Shown: positions 44,328-53,897, counted from the first letter of the stretch. The stretch: DNA of 54,216 nucleotides from an uncultured Clostridium sp. (GCA_948471055.1 CAOKQZ010000010.1:1-54216); one strand, 5' to 3'. Numbers and translations: made by a program. Notes: generated by a model from the sequence alone, not told the origin.

Positions 44328-46574
44328 CTATTTATTTTTATTAAAATAATCTTCAAATTCTTCTTTATGAAGTGGTTTGGAATAGTAGTAACCTTGAATC
44401 ATATCACATTTTAAACTTTTTACAAATTCGGCTTGTTCTTTTGTTTCAACACCTTCTACAATGGTTTTTACGTTGATACGGTTGGCAAGTAGCATAATAT
44501 AATTAATAATATTGTTTGGACTATTTAAATCTGCTTTATCTACAAATACTTTATCAATTTTAATAATATCAATTGGCATATTTTGTAACATACTAAGAGA
44601 AGAATAGCCAGTACCAAAATCATCAATGGATATGGTAAATCCTTTTTCTTTTATGGTATTCAATATTTTTAAAATATCAATTTTTTCATCGATTGTTGCA
44701 CTTTCTGTAATTTCTAAATCAATTAGCTTTCGGTCAATATGATATTTATTACAAATATCGACATAGGTATCAATGAAGTTTTCATTTACGAAATGTTCTT
44801 TTGATACATTAATAGAAATAATAGGGGCATAATCGTATTTTTCCTTCCAAGTGGCAATATCTTTACAAACTTTTTCAAAAATGTATAAATCTAATTTCAT
44901 AATAAATTTATTTTTTTCAAATAATGGAATAAATTTATTTGGTGATATTAAATTTCCGTTTTTGTTCCATCTTACCAAGGCTTCTGCACCGATTAGCTTT
45001 TCAGTACTAGTAAGAGTTTTGGGTTGGTATACAACAATAAATTCTTCATTTTTTAAAGCCAATTCCATAGAAGATTCGATTTCTTGTTCTTCCATTAACT
45101 GGTTAGCAAGGAGTTCATCAAAAATATAGTAATGCGTATGGTACAATCCCTTTATTTTAGCACGTGCCATATAGGCTTTTACTAATAATTTATTAATATC
45201 GGTTTTCATAGATTTTATTTGATAAACACCAATAGACAGATTGATGTGAACCATAGTACCATCAATATTTAAAGTAGAGGTATCTTGAAGAATAGTATCT
45301 AGTAGAGTTTCAATGGAACCTTCATAATAAAAAAGGCTAGCGAAAACATCGTTTGAAATTCTACAGGTAATGTGTTTTGGTGGCAAAATGGTTGCTAATT
45401 TTTCAGCAAGACATTTTAAAATATTATTACAAAATTCATAAGGATAAAGACTGTTTAATGCTTTAAATTTATTAATATCAAGTGAAAGAATGTAACAATG
45501 TTTGTCATGGCTTTGCAAAAAACGAGCACCATTTTCTTGGAAATAAAGTTGATTTCCAAGAGAAGTGACAGGGTCAATATAAGCAATATTGTATAGTTTG
45601 CGGTTTTTTTCTTGGTTTGAAAAATCAATATATACACAAATGCTAATCACAACAAAAGTAATCACAAGGCAAGTGATTAGAGATATGGTAATAAAAGTAG
45701 TAAGTTCTTTGGCAATGGTATCGTCTGGAGCAATGCTTACCACATACCAATCATTTACATTTAAGCGTTCGTAATGAATGAAATAAGTATTTTTATCAAA
45801 ATGAATATCAAAGGTGTTTACTTGTCTACTTTTAATATCTTTTGCCATTTGTGCTAATTTTTCTATTTCGTGATTACTGGATAAATCATATTTTGTTTTT
45901 AAAAAATCAAATAAATTAACATTATTTTGATTAATTTCACCAAAAGAATCGATTAATACAGAGCCAGAATTATTAATTAAGTAGGTACCGCCTTCACCAT
46001 GAAATAATCGTCTAAGCAAAATTTCTTTGTAATCTTCGGTATTAACCGTTGCAAACAGTGCCAAGTCTTGATTTTGAAAACGAAACGTTTTTGAATATAT
46101 ATTAACTTGGTTATCCGAAACGGTACTAGGTCTATTTTCCGATAGATAAACGGTATCTTGGTTAAAAAATTCTTCAATATTAGCATAGTTTTCTACGATA
46201 TGACCGTCACTTGTTGTACCATTTCCGTGTTTATCTAATACCACGAGTCTTGTAAAATGGTAATCTTCTAAATCGTGTTCATAACGCTCAAAAATAGAAT
46301 TTATGGATTTAAAATAGCCACTGTTAATGGAATCTACCATAATTTCCACAAATTTCATTTGTTCGGAAATAGAAAGATTTAATTGTGCAGTGGTTTGTTC
46401 ACTAAGTTCTGAAATATTATTATATACATTTTGATATGTTAAGTTCTTAATAAAACGAATTCCCCAATAAGAGAAAATTAATAGAATAAGAAAAATAGGA
46501 AGTATCCATTGAATATTAAAACGATAGCGTTTGTTTGTGTGTGTAATAAGGGGAGAAGTTTTTTGTTTTTTCAT
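44328..46574 (-). CDS. Cache-GGDEF-EAL protein, probable c-di-GMP phosphodiesterase
   Basis: The protein has 748 residues. Two membrane helices (about residues 22-42 and 285-310) flank a Cache-like extracellular sensor (about 45-280; GEGGTYLINNSGSVLIDSFG, WYVVSIAPDD). A GGDEF domain follows (about 330-490) in which the catalytic motif is SNDVF instead of GGDEF, so it is probably inactive. An EAL domain (about 500-748) keeps GAEALVRW, NVSKEHF, LEITESA, IDDFGTGYSSLSML and IKIDKVF, so it should hydrolyse c-di-GMP. A periplasmic-type signal likely controls motility or surface display. Confidence 0.92.
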   Translation of the reverse strand: MKKQKTSPLITHTNKRYRFNIQWILPIFLILLIFSYWGIRFIKNLTYQNVYNNISELSEQTTAQLNLSISEQMKFVEIMVDSINSGYFKSINSIFERYEHDLEDYHFTRLVVLDKHGNGTTSDGHIVENYANIEEFFNQDTVYLSENRPSTVSDNQVNIYSKTFRFQNQDLALFATVNTEDYKEILLRRLFHGEGGTYLINNSGSVLIDSFGEINQNNVNLFDFLKTKYDLSSNHEIEKLAQMAKDIKSRQVNTFDIHFDKNTYFIHYERLNVNDWYVVSIAPDDTIAKELTTFITISLITCLVITFVVISICVYIDFSNQEKNRKLYNIAYIDPVTSLGNQLYFQENGARFLQSHDKHCYILSLDINKFKALNSLYPYEFCNNILKCLAEKLATILPPKHITCRISNDVFASLFYYEGSIETLLDTILQDTSTLNIDGTMVHINLSIGVYQIKSMKTDINKLLVKAYMARAKIKGLYHTHYYIFDELLANQLMEEQEIESSMELALKNEEFIVVYQPKTLTSTEKLIGAEALVRWNKNGNLISPNKFIPLFEKNKFIMKLDLYIFEKVCKDIATWKEKYDYAPIISINVSKEHFVNENFIDTYVDICNKYHIDRKLIDLEITESATIDEKIDILKILNTIKEKGFTISIDDFGTGYSSLSMLQNMPIDIIKIDKVFVDKADLNSPNNIINYIMLLANRINVKTIVEGVETKEQAEFVKSLKCDMIQGYYYSKPLHKEEFEDYFNKNK

Positions 46575-46725
46575 AAATTATTTCACCTCTAAAAAATATT
46601 ATCTATAATGTATAATAAAAAACAAAAAAATTCAACCATTTTTTGGAATTTTATATAGGAAATCCTAGAATAAAAGGAAAAACACAAAAAACGAACAAAA
46701 ATTTTGTATTTTTTCACAAAATATA

Positions 46726-46754
46726 TTGACAAAGAAAACAAAAAAAGATAGAAT
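46726..46754 (+). promoter_or_regulatory. Promoter of the YgjP-like gene
   Basis: TTGACA, 17 bases, TAGAAT, 53 bases before ATG 46807. Confidence 0.8.
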
Positions 46755-46806
46755 AAAACAAACAAGAGTTTGAAGAACATATTTTTGAATAAAGGGGGAT
46801 TTAAAA

Positions 46807-47505
46807 ATGGGATTTTTAAAGAATAAGAGTGGAGTAATTACCTATACAATTGATAAAAGTATCCAAACGGACTTGTATATCTCGGTACAAAATGGAGAGG
46901 TAGTAGTAAGTGCACCTTGGTATTTTTCAAGGAATCAAATACAAGAAGTAGTAGAAGAAAAAAAGAAATGGATTATGACAAAAATAAAAGAATATGAAGG
47001 AAAACCAAAAAAATATCGCAATGAAAATAGTAAAAACATTAAAATATGGGGAGAAGACTTTGTGGTAGATATTTGTTACCAAAACAGAAAAAAACTGAAT
47101 ATCGTAACAAAGGAAAATCATATGAAAATAGAACTACCAAACAAATACAAAAAAGTACCAAAGGAAGAAATGATGAAGGTACTCATTGAAAAAATCTATA
47201 AAGTTTTAGCAAAACAGATGATGGAACAGACCATGGAAAAGACAAGAATTTTGCTAGGCTTTGCTCCTGAAAATTATGAAGTGGACTATATGGAAAATAT
47301 GCTAGGAAAATGTACACAAGATAAAACCATTGTGATTAATCCAGAATTAATGAAATATCATCCAGATATTATAGAATATGTGGTATTACATGAGTTTTGT
47401 CACTTAAAATACAAAACGCATACAAAAGGATTTTATGAAATGATAAAAAAATTTGAACCACATTATGAAAAATATGGTTCAAAAATAAGTGGATGGCAAT
47501 ATTAG
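46807..47505 (+). CDS. YgjP-like zinc metallopeptidase
   Basis: The protein has 232 residues and matches the YgjP/DUF45 family. The N-terminal beta-rich part (VRYTIDKSIQTDLYISV-like) precedes the helical C-terminal region with HEFCH at about residues 195-199 and a third ligand region in THTKGFYEMIKKFEPHYEKY. The HExxH signature implies a zinc active site. Biological substrates are unknown. AAAGGGGG lies before ATG 46807. It is convergent with dapB, with five bases between the stops. Confidence 0.88.
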   Translation: MGFLKNKSGVITYTIDKSIQTDLYISVQNGEVVVSAPWYFSRNQIQEVVEEKKKWIMTKIKEYEGKPKKYRNENSKNIKIWGEDFVVDICYQNRKKLNIVTKENHMKIELPNKYKKVPKEEMMKVLIEKIYKVLAKQMMEQTMEKTRILLGFAPENYEVDYMENMLGKCTQDKTIVINPELMKYHPDIIEYVVLHEFCHLKYKTHTKGFYEMIKKFEPHYEKYGSKISGWQY

Positions 47506-47510
47506 TAAAT

Positions 47511-48260
47511 TTATTTTACTAAATCATCCATTCCATAATATCCGTTTCCTTGCTTTGCAAGAAAAATAGCAGCCTTCAAGGCTCCTTCGGCAAATACATT
47601 TCTAGAATAAGAGGTATGTTTTATTTCAAATGTTTCATGCTCACCAAAAAACTGTACAGTGTGTTCTCCAACAATATTACCACCACGAATCGAAGAAAAT
47701 CCAATTTCATTTGGTTTTCTTTTTTCGTGAACTTCATGGCGATTAAAATTGTATTCCAATTTTTCCTCCATAACTTCATTTATGGCATCGGCTAGTAAAA
47801 TAGCAGTACCACTTGGCGCATCTACTTTTCGGTTATGATGAGTTTCGGTAATTTCAATATCGGTTCCTTTTAGTTTAAGAGCAACTTCGGCTACTATTTT
47901 TTTCATTAAATTAATATCAAAGGACATGTTAGAAGATTGAAAGATGGGAATTAGAGTAGAGGCTACTCTAATTTCTTCTAATTGTTCTTTTGTAAAACCA
48001 GTTGTGGCAATGACAATAGGAACTTTTTGGTTTACTGCATAGTTTAAGATATTAAAAGTAGACACAGGAATACTAAAATCAATAATGACATCTGGTTTTT
48101 CTTTTATATCGTTTATATTAGAATAAACGGGAAAGGTATTTTTACCTTCATCATGAATATCAAATCCTCCGATTAATAGTAATTCTGGGAAACGGTCAAT
48201 TTCACTTACAAGAACTTGACCCATTCGACCATTGCATCCATTAATTAATACTTTTATCAT
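47511..48260 (-). CDS. dapB: 4-hydroxy-tetrahydrodipicolinate reductase
   Basis: The protein has 249 residues. The Rossmann motif NGCNGRMGQVL, DVIIDFSIP, VIATTGFTKEQ, the catalytic THHNRKVDAPSGTA and EIGFSSIRGGNIVGEHTV are all DapB hallmarks. It reduces the DapA product on the way to diaminopimelate and lysine, needed for wall crosslinks and, in spore formers, dipicolinate. It follows dapA and an HD protein on the same strand. Confidence 0.97.
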   Translation of the reverse strand: MIKVLINGCNGRMGQVLVSEIDRFPELLLIGGFDIHDEGKNTFPVYSNINDIKEKPDVIIDFSIPVSTFNILNYAVNQKVPIVIATTGFTKEQLEEIRVASTLIPIFQSSNMSFDINLMKKIVAEVALKLKGTDIEITETHHNRKVDAPSGTAILLADAINEVMEEKLEYNFNRHEVHEKRKPNEIGFSSIRGGNIVGEHTVQFFGEHETFEIKHTSYSRNVFAEGALKAAIFLAKQGNGYYGMDDLVK

Positions 48261-48290
48261 TTCAATTTCAAATCCTTTCTTTTAACTATC

Positions 48291-48833
48291 CTATCTTAAA
48301 ATAACAAGCATGCTTAAGAATACATATGCATAACGATATAATTTCTGAATTGATTTTTTGGAACGATAAGCATGAACAGATTCTTGTATAGCACAGTATT
48401 TATCTACTAGTGTGATAATATAACTTTCTTTATATCTAGGAAAGTGAAAAAAGGTAACTGGCCACATATGCTTTACAATAATGTCTTTTTCTTTTTGGTT
48501 TAAGGTAAACAGTTTAGAAGCATTGGTTAAAGCAGTTTGTGGATGAGTGAATGCATGAAGCCCTTTTCTACCATTTTGGCGAAGTCGCCAATCGTATAAA
48601 AATAAATCGTGTAGCATACCAGCACGAGCAGCAGAAGTATAATCTAAATGGTACTTTTTACAAAGTAAATAACTATAATAAGCAACTTGTTTACAATGCT
48701 CAAAACAAGAGGTGTCATAGTGCTGTTTGTATAATTTCATTTTTTGTACGGTTTCATTAGAAACCAAATCTTGTATAATAAAATCAAATTCGGTTTGATT
48801 TTCAATTTCTTTTTTATCTTCTTGTAATAACAT
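48291..48833 (-). CDS. HD-domain phosphohydrolase
   Basis: The protein has 180 residues. The HD core is FEHCKQVAYYSYLLCKKYHL, ARAGMLHDLFLYDW (metal-binding HD), a histidine in HAFTHPQTAL and IVKHMWP. It resembles small HDIG/YutD-like phosphohydrolases of clostridia acting on an unknown phosphorylated substrate. It lies between dapA and dapB on the same strand. The ribosome binding site AGGGGA is eleven bases before ATG 48833, which is long. Confidence 0.85.
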   Translation of the reverse strand: MLLQEDKKEIENQTEFDFIIQDLVSNETVQKMKLYKQHYDTSCFEHCKQVAYYSYLLCKKYHLDYTSAARAGMLHDLFLYDWRLRQNGRKGLHAFTHPQTALTNASKLFTLNQKEKDIIVKHMWPVTFFHFPRYKESYIITLVDKYCAIQESVHAYRSKKSIQKLYRYAYVFLSMLVILR

Positions 48834-48933
48834 AATTAAAATTTCATCCCCTAAAAATCTTTCGTAAATTATTCTTACTCTTCTATTATAGCATAAAAAA
48901 CAGGAAGTGTCTTTACCTTAATAAAATTTTAAG

Positions 48934-49819
48934 TTATAACACCCCGTATTTTTTCATTTCTTGTTCTAAAATGCTCCTATTTTCTTTTGATAATGGAGTT
49001 AAAGGCAATCTTGGTATACCAAAAGAATAGCCAAGTAGATTTAATGCTTCTTTTAGAGGAATTGGGTTTACTTCCGAAAATAAAGCTTTTATTAAACCAA
49101 TTGCTTCCAATTGTGCTTTTTTAGCCTCTTCTAAGTGACCCTCTAGAAAATCATGAACCATTTTGCTAGTCTTCTTTGGTGCAATATTCGAAAGAACCGA
49201 AATAACCCCTTTTCCACCAAGAGAAAGAACAGGCAAAATTTGGTCATCATTACCACTATAAATTGTTAAATTATCACCGCATAAAGATGCGATTTCAGCA
49301 ACTTGGGATAAATTACCACTTGCTTCTTTTATGGCAACAATATTTGGAATTTTAGAAAGTTCTAGACAAGTACTAGGTAGCACATTAACTCCGGTTCGAC
49401 TTGGAACACTATACACAACAATTGGCAAATTAGTACTAGAAGCAATTTTCGTATAATGTTCGATAAGACCGTTTTTGTGTAGCCTTATTGTAATAAGGGG
49501 TTACCACAAGTGCTCCATCCGCTCCAATGCTTTCGGCATATTGAGTAAGGGTAATGGCAGTATTGGTACAATTACTACCAGTTCCAATAATAACAGGAAC
49601 ACGTTTAGCCACTTTTTTAACAGCAAATAAAAATGTTTCTTTTCTTTCTAAATCTGTCATAGTAGCCGATTCGCCAGTCGTTCCACAAACCACTAAAGCA
49701 TCAATTCCTTGTTCAATTTGAAACTCAATCAAACGCCCGAATTCTTCAAAATTAACACCCGATTCGGTAAAAGGTGTAGCGATTGCAGTAGCGCAACCTT
49801 CAAATAAAATTTTTTTCAT
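48934..49819 (-). CDS. dapA: 4-hydroxy-tetrahydrodipicolinate synthase with one CGG +1 frameshift
   Basis: Skipping the C of CGG at 49471 gives a 294-residue protein, the usual DapA length. [27 protein letters not shown] and [20 protein letters not shown] lie across the junction (Gly117); the PYYNKxxxxGL segment is the family active-site region. [26 protein letters not shown] (Schiff-base Lys) and [20 protein letters not shown] follow. Unshifted reading ends within ten codons. ATG 49819 has AGGAG nine bases upstream. DapA condenses pyruvate with aspartate semialdehyde; the gene should be essential, so efficient frameshifting is implied. Confidence 0.96.
49469..49471 (-). other. CGG +1 frameshift site 12 (AAA CGG T)
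   Basis: On the minus strand. Skipping the C gives GGT (Gly117) and restores [14 protein letters not shown]. Confidence 0.95.
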
Positions 49820-49930
49820 ATTCACACGCTCCTAAAAGCTTATGTATCTTAGAACATATAATTATATGTTCTAACTTCCTACATTATATGTTAAGAAAGA
49901 AAAAAAAGAAAGTGATTTTTTGAAAAAATA

Positions 49931-49959
49931 TTGCATAAGCGAAATAGATATTATAGAAT
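49931..49959 (+). promoter_or_regulatory. pgi promoter
   Basis: TTGCAT, 17 bases, TAGAAT, 35 bases before the start codon. Confidence 0.65.
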
Positions 49960-49993
49960 AGACATATACTACAAAAGTAAAGGAGAGAAAATA

Positions 49994-51298
49994 ATGTCAT
50001 ACATTAAATTAGAAGATACAAATACCAGTATTCCAGTAGAAGATATTTTAGAGTACCGTGATGAGGTAAAAAGAATTCATGATGAACTTCATGAAAAAGC
50101 AAACGATGAAAAGGAGTTTTTGGGGTGGCTTCACTTACCAACTTCTTATGATAAAGAAGAGTTTACAAGAATAAAACAAGCAGCTAAAAAGATACAAAAA
50201 GATTCGGATGTTTTATTGTGCATTGGAATTGGTGGTTCTTATTTAGGTGCAAGAGCAGTAATCGAAAGTTTAACTTCTTCGTTTTGTCATCATAAAGAAA
50301 ATTGCCCAGAAATTGTATATGCAGGAAATAACTTAAGCCCAAACTATTTAAACGATGTGATTGACAAGATTAGCAATAAAAACGTTTCTATTAATGTGAT
50401 TTCAAAATCGGGAACAACAACAGAACCTGCTATTGCTTTTCGAATTTTTAGAGAATTTTTAGAAAGTAAATATGGAATAGAAGAAGCCAGAAAAAGAATT
50501 TATGTAACAACCGATAAAGAAAAAGGAGCTTTAAAAACACTAGCAAATGAGGAGGGTTATGAGACGTTTGTTATTCCAGATAATGTAGGTGGAAGATATT
50601 CTGTACTAACGGCAGTAGGGCTACTTCCAATTGCTGTAGCGGGAATGGATATTGATAAATTAATGTTAGGAGCTAAAATTGCAGAGGATAAGTACAAAGA
50701 AGAAAACTTAAAGTACAACGAGTGCTATAAATATGCGGTACTTCGTAATATTTTATATAAAAAGGACAAAAATATTGAAATATTAGTAAATTATGAACCA
50801 AAGCTACATTATTTCACCGAATGGTGGAAACAATTATATGGAGAAAGCGAAGGAAAAGAGGGGAAAGGAATTTTTCCAGCTGGAGTTGATTTTACAACAG
50901 ACTTACACTCTATGGGGCAATATATTCAACAAGGAAGACGTAATTTATTTGAAACAGTACTTGCAGTAGATGAACCAGAAATGGATATTACCATAAAACA
51001 AGATGAAGATAATTTAGATGGTATGAATTTTGTAGCAGGGAAAACATTAGATTTTGTGAATAAAAAAGCAATGGAAGGAACGATTGAAGCACATGTAACA
51101 GGTGGCGTACCCAATATTATCCTTCATTTAGAGAAATTAGAGGAAGAAACAATTGGAAGTTTAATTTACTTTTTTGAATTAGCCTGTGCCATTTCTGGTA
51201 AACTATTAGGAGTTAATCCGTTTAATCAACCAGGAGTAGAAGAATACAAAAAAAACATGTTTAGACTTCTTGGAAAACCAGGCTATGAGAGAAAATAG
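49994..51298 (+). CDS. pgi: Glucose-6-phosphate isomerase
   Basis: The protein has 434 residues, the compact bacterial PGI form. [34 protein letters not shown] (sugar phosphate), [19 protein letters not shown], the catalytic region [18 protein letters not shown] ([17 protein letters not shown]) and the C-terminal [14 protein letters not shown] are present. It interconverts glucose-6-P and fructose-6-P in glycolysis. ATG 49994 has AAGGAGAG upstream; upstream in-frame codons are unlikely to be used. It has its own promoter. Confidence 0.97.
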   Translation: MSYIKLEDTNTSIPVEDILEYRDEVKRIHDELHEKANDEKEFLGWLHLPTSYDKEEFTRIKQAAKKIQKDSDVLLCIGIGGSYLGARAVIESLTSSFCHHKENCPEIVYAGNNLSPNYLNDVIDKISNKNVSINVISKSGTTTEPAIAFRIFREFLESKYGIEEARKRIYVTTDKEKGALKTLANEEGYETFVIPDNVGGRYSVLTAVGLLPIAVAGMDIDKLMLGAKIAEDKYKEENLKYNECYKYAVLRNILYKKDKNIEILVNYEPKLHYFTEWWKQLYGESEGKEGKGIFPAGVDFTTDLHSMGQYIQQGRRNLFETVLAVDEPEMDITIKQDEDNLDGMNFVAGKTLDFVNKKAMEGTIEAHVTGGVPNIILHLEKLEEETIGSLIYFFELACAISGKLLGVNPFNQPGVEEYKKNMFRLLGKPGYERK

Positions 51299-51348
51299 AA
51301 AAAATAAAAATCGCCTTTGGAATAAAGCGGGAAAAGGAAGGAATGAAT

Positions 51349-51546
51349 ATGGAAATGAAAATATATGATAAAGAAATGTATCAAAAAGAACAATGGATTA
51401 AAAGTGTGCTTTTAGTAGTAGGAATGTTCATATTAGGATTTGTCGTAGGATATTTTGTGCACAATTTTGAAAAAAATGAAGAAGTAACAAAATTACAAGA
51501 ACAAGTAACCGTGTTACAAAAACAAGTGAATCAAATTAGTTTTTAG
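51349..51546 (+). CDS. Small membrane protein with coiled coil
   Basis: About 65 residues. A charged N-terminus, one membrane helix (about residues 17-40; SVLLVVGMFILGFVVGYFV) and a C-terminal heptad coil (EEVTKLQEQVTVLQKQVNQI). AGGAAGG is seven bases before ATG 51349; ATG 51343 is too close to it. It might be a small regulator or assembly protein. No family is recognised. Confidence 0.65.
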   Translation: MEMKIYDKEMYQKEQWIKSVLLVVGMFILGFVVGYFVHNFEKNEEVTKLQEQVTVLQKQVNQISF

Positions 51547-51600
51547 AAAATGTATCAATTGACGAAGAAAAAGAGTTTGTGAAAATTACCATAAAATCAA

Positions 51601-51629
51601 TTGACAAATAAGAAAAAAGAGTATATGAT
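51601..51629 (+). promoter_or_regulatory. thrS leader promoter
   Basis: TTGACA, 17 bases, TATGAT. Confidence 0.88.
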
Positions 51630-51639
51630 AATAATGTAG

Positions 51640-51868
51640 ATAGGAAAAACAAAAATGAGACAAAGTAAAAATAAGGTTTCTTTTAGAGAGTCATTTGCCT
51701 TAGGCTGAAAGCAGTGACAAGAAAACGATTTTGAAAAACTACCTCATTGTTTCTAGAAAAAACTAGACGGTGATTCCGTTATCATCTGAAATGAAGTAAA
51801 AAATAGGGTGGAACCGTGTAATATGCACCCCTAGGTATTGAAACGAAAATGCCTAGGGGTGTTTTTGT
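51640..51868 (+). promoter_or_regulatory. T-box leader of thrS
   Basis: The conserved T-box TAGGGTGGAACCGTG is at about 51804-51818, followed by an antiterminator/terminator region. Stem I contains AGAGAGTC and an AAACTACCTC segment that could hold a threonine specifier (ACC). Uncharged tRNA-Thr would be expected to switch the gene on. Confidence 0.93.
51826..51868 (+). terminator. T-box terminator
   Basis: CACCCCTAGG pairs with CCTAGGGGTG, followed by T5. Confidence 0.93.
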
Positions 51869-51889
51869 TCGAAAAAAGGAGGAATTTTT

Positions 51890-53821
51890 ATGATTACCAT
51901 TACATTAAAAGATGGAACGAAAAAAGAAGTAGAAGCAGGAATATCGGTATTAGAACTTGCGAAAAGCATTAGTGAAGGATTAGCAAGGGTAGCAACGGTA
52001 GCAGAGGTAAATGGCGAAATAAAAGATTTAAGATTTATCTTGCAAGAGGATGCCAGTGTCAATATTTTAACTTTTGATAGCGATGTAAATGGAAAAAAAG
52101 CCTATTGGCACACAACATCTCACATTATGGCACAAGCAGTAAAAAGATTATTCCCAGAGGTAAAACTTGCTATTGGACCTGCAATTGATGAAGGGTTTTA
52201 CTATGATTTTGATGTAGAAACTCCATTTACCGATGAAGATAAAGCACGTATTGAAGAAGAAATGAAAAAAATCATCAAAGAAGATTTACCGATTGAAAAA
52301 TTTTCTATGCCAAGAGAAGATGCCATTCGTTTTATGAAAGAACAAAAGGAAGCCTATAAAGTAGAATTAATTGAAGACTTACCAGAAGGAGAAGAGATTT
52401 CCTTTTACAAACAAGGAGAATTTACAGACCTTTGTGCAGGACCTCATGTAATGAGTACAGGAAAAATAAAAGCAGTCAAAATTTTAACTTCTTCTAGTGC
52501 GTATTGGAGAGGAAACGAAAAAAACAAAATGTTACAAAGAATTTATGCGATTTCTTTCCCAAAAGCAAGTAGCTTAGAAGAGCATTTGCAATTATTAGAA
52601 GAAGCAAAGCAAAGAGACCACAGGAAACTAGGAAAAGAATTAGACTTGTTTATGACACATAGTTTAGTTGGATCGGGTCTTCCAATGTATTTACCAAAAG
52701 GAGCAACTGTTAGAAGAATTTTGGAACGATACATCCAAGATAAGGAAATACAAATGGGGTATAACCATGTCTATACACCATCTCTTGCTAATGTAGAATT
52801 ATATAAAACAAGTGGACATTGGGACCATTATAAAGAAGATATGTTTCCAACCATGAAAATGGAAAATGAAGAAATGGTATTACGTCCTATGAATTGCCCA
52901 CATCATATGTTAATTTATAAAAACAAAATGCATTCTTATCGTGATTTACCAATTCGAATTGGTGAATTAGCACCAGATTTTCGCTATGAAGCAAGTGGAA
53001 ATGTTTGCGGATTAGAAAGAGTTCGTCAAATGTGCCAAAACGATGCTCATTTATTTGTAAGACCAGATCAAATTAAAGAAGAATTTAAACGAGTGGTCGA
53101 TTTAATTCTTTCGGTATACCAAGATTTTGGATTTAATGAATATGCGTTTCGTTTATCCTTAAGAGATAAAAATGATAAAGAGAAATATTTTGATGATGAT
53201 GAAATGTGGGATACTGCAGAAGGACAACTACGTGAGATTTTAAAAGAAGCAAACCTTAATTTCTATGAAGCAGAAGGGGAAGCAGCTTTCTATGGACCCA
53301 AATTAGATGTACAAATTAAAACTGCCTTGGGACATGATGTTACCATTTCAACTTGTCAGTTAGATTTCTTATTACCAAGAAGATTTGAACTTTCCTATAT
53401 AGGCGAAGATGGAAAAGAACATACACCAGTTGTTATTCATAGAGCAATTCTTGGTACGTTTGACCGTTTCTTGTCGTTCTTAATTGAAGAAACGAAAGGT
53501 GCTTTTCCAATGTGGCTTGCACCAGTGCAAGTAAAAATATTACCAATAACCGATGCACATATGGAATATGCAAAATCTGTTTGCGAGCAATTGCAAAAAG
53601 AAGGAATTCGAGTAGAGCTAGATGACCGAAATGAGAAAATTGGTTATAAAATTCGTGAAGCACAGCTAGAAAAGGTGCCATATATGTTAGTGGTAGGACA
53701 AAAGGAAATGGAAGAAAAAACAGTAGGGGTTCGTTCAAGAAAAGAGGGAGATATTGGAGCAGTAAAAGTTTCTGCCTTTGTGGAAACGATAAAAGAAGAG
53801 ATTCAGAATTACGGAAAATAG
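51890..53821 (+). CDS. thrS: Threonyl-tRNA synthetase
   Basis: The protein has 643 residues and all domains: TGS (about 1-62), editing/SAD domain with HTTSHIMAQAVKRL and CAGPHV, catalytic class II core with MNCPHHMLIYK, RIGELAPDFRYEASGNVCGLERVRQM, QLDFLLPRRFEL and HRAILGTFDRF, and the anticodon-binding domain (about 540-643). It charges tRNA-Thr. AAAGGAGGA lies before ATG 51890. The T-box leader controls it. Confidence 0.98.
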   Translation: MITITLKDGTKKEVEAGISVLELAKSISEGLARVATVAEVNGEIKDLRFILQEDASVNILTFDSDVNGKKAYWHTTSHIMAQAVKRLFPEVKLAIGPAIDEGFYYDFDVETPFTDEDKARIEEEMKKIIKEDLPIEKFSMPREDAIRFMKEQKEAYKVELIEDLPEGEEISFYKQGEFTDLCAGPHVMSTGKIKAVKILTSSSAYWRGNEKNKMLQRIYAISFPKASSLEEHLQLLEEAKQRDHRKLGKELDLFMTHSLVGSGLPMYLPKGATVRRILERYIQDKEIQMGYNHVYTPSLANVELYKTSGHWDHYKEDMFPTMKMENEEMVLRPMNCPHHMLIYKNKMHSYRDLPIRIGELAPDFRYEASGNVCGLERVRQMCQNDAHLFVRPDQIKEEFKRVVDLILSVYQDFGFNEYAFRLSLRDKNDKEKYFDDDEMWDTAEGQLREILKEANLNFYEAEGEAAFYGPKLDVQIKTALGHDVTISTCQLDFLLPRRFELSYIGEDGKEHTPVVIHRAILGTFDRFLSFLIEETKGAFPMWLAPVQVKILPITDAHMEYAKSVCEQLQKEGIRVELDDRNEKIGYKIREAQLEKVPYMLVVGQKEMEEKTVGVRSRKEGDIGAVKVSAFVETIKEEIQNYGK

Positions 53822-53848
53822 CGTGAAAAAATTAGCAAAGATTGTCGA

Positions 53849-53897
53849 AAGAAAATCAAACTTTTTGTCAAAAAAGGATTGATTTTCTTTTTGTAAT
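53849..53897 (+). terminator. Terminator after thrS
   Basis: GAAAATCAA pairs with TTGATTTTC, followed by a T5 run. Confidence 0.8.

Noticed and set aside
11085..49471. The broken genes as ordinary pseudogenes or sequencing errors
   Set aside because: All twelve breaks are the same single C before an in-phase GG, at conserved glycines, on both strands, with intact motifs and normal length on both sides. Decay or random indels would vary in base, phase and position. Raw reads would still be needed to be certain.
11085..49471. CGG reassigned to another amino acid
   Set aside because: A reassignment would keep the reading frame. Here the downstream homology is in the +1 frame, so a changed meaning alone cannot explain it.
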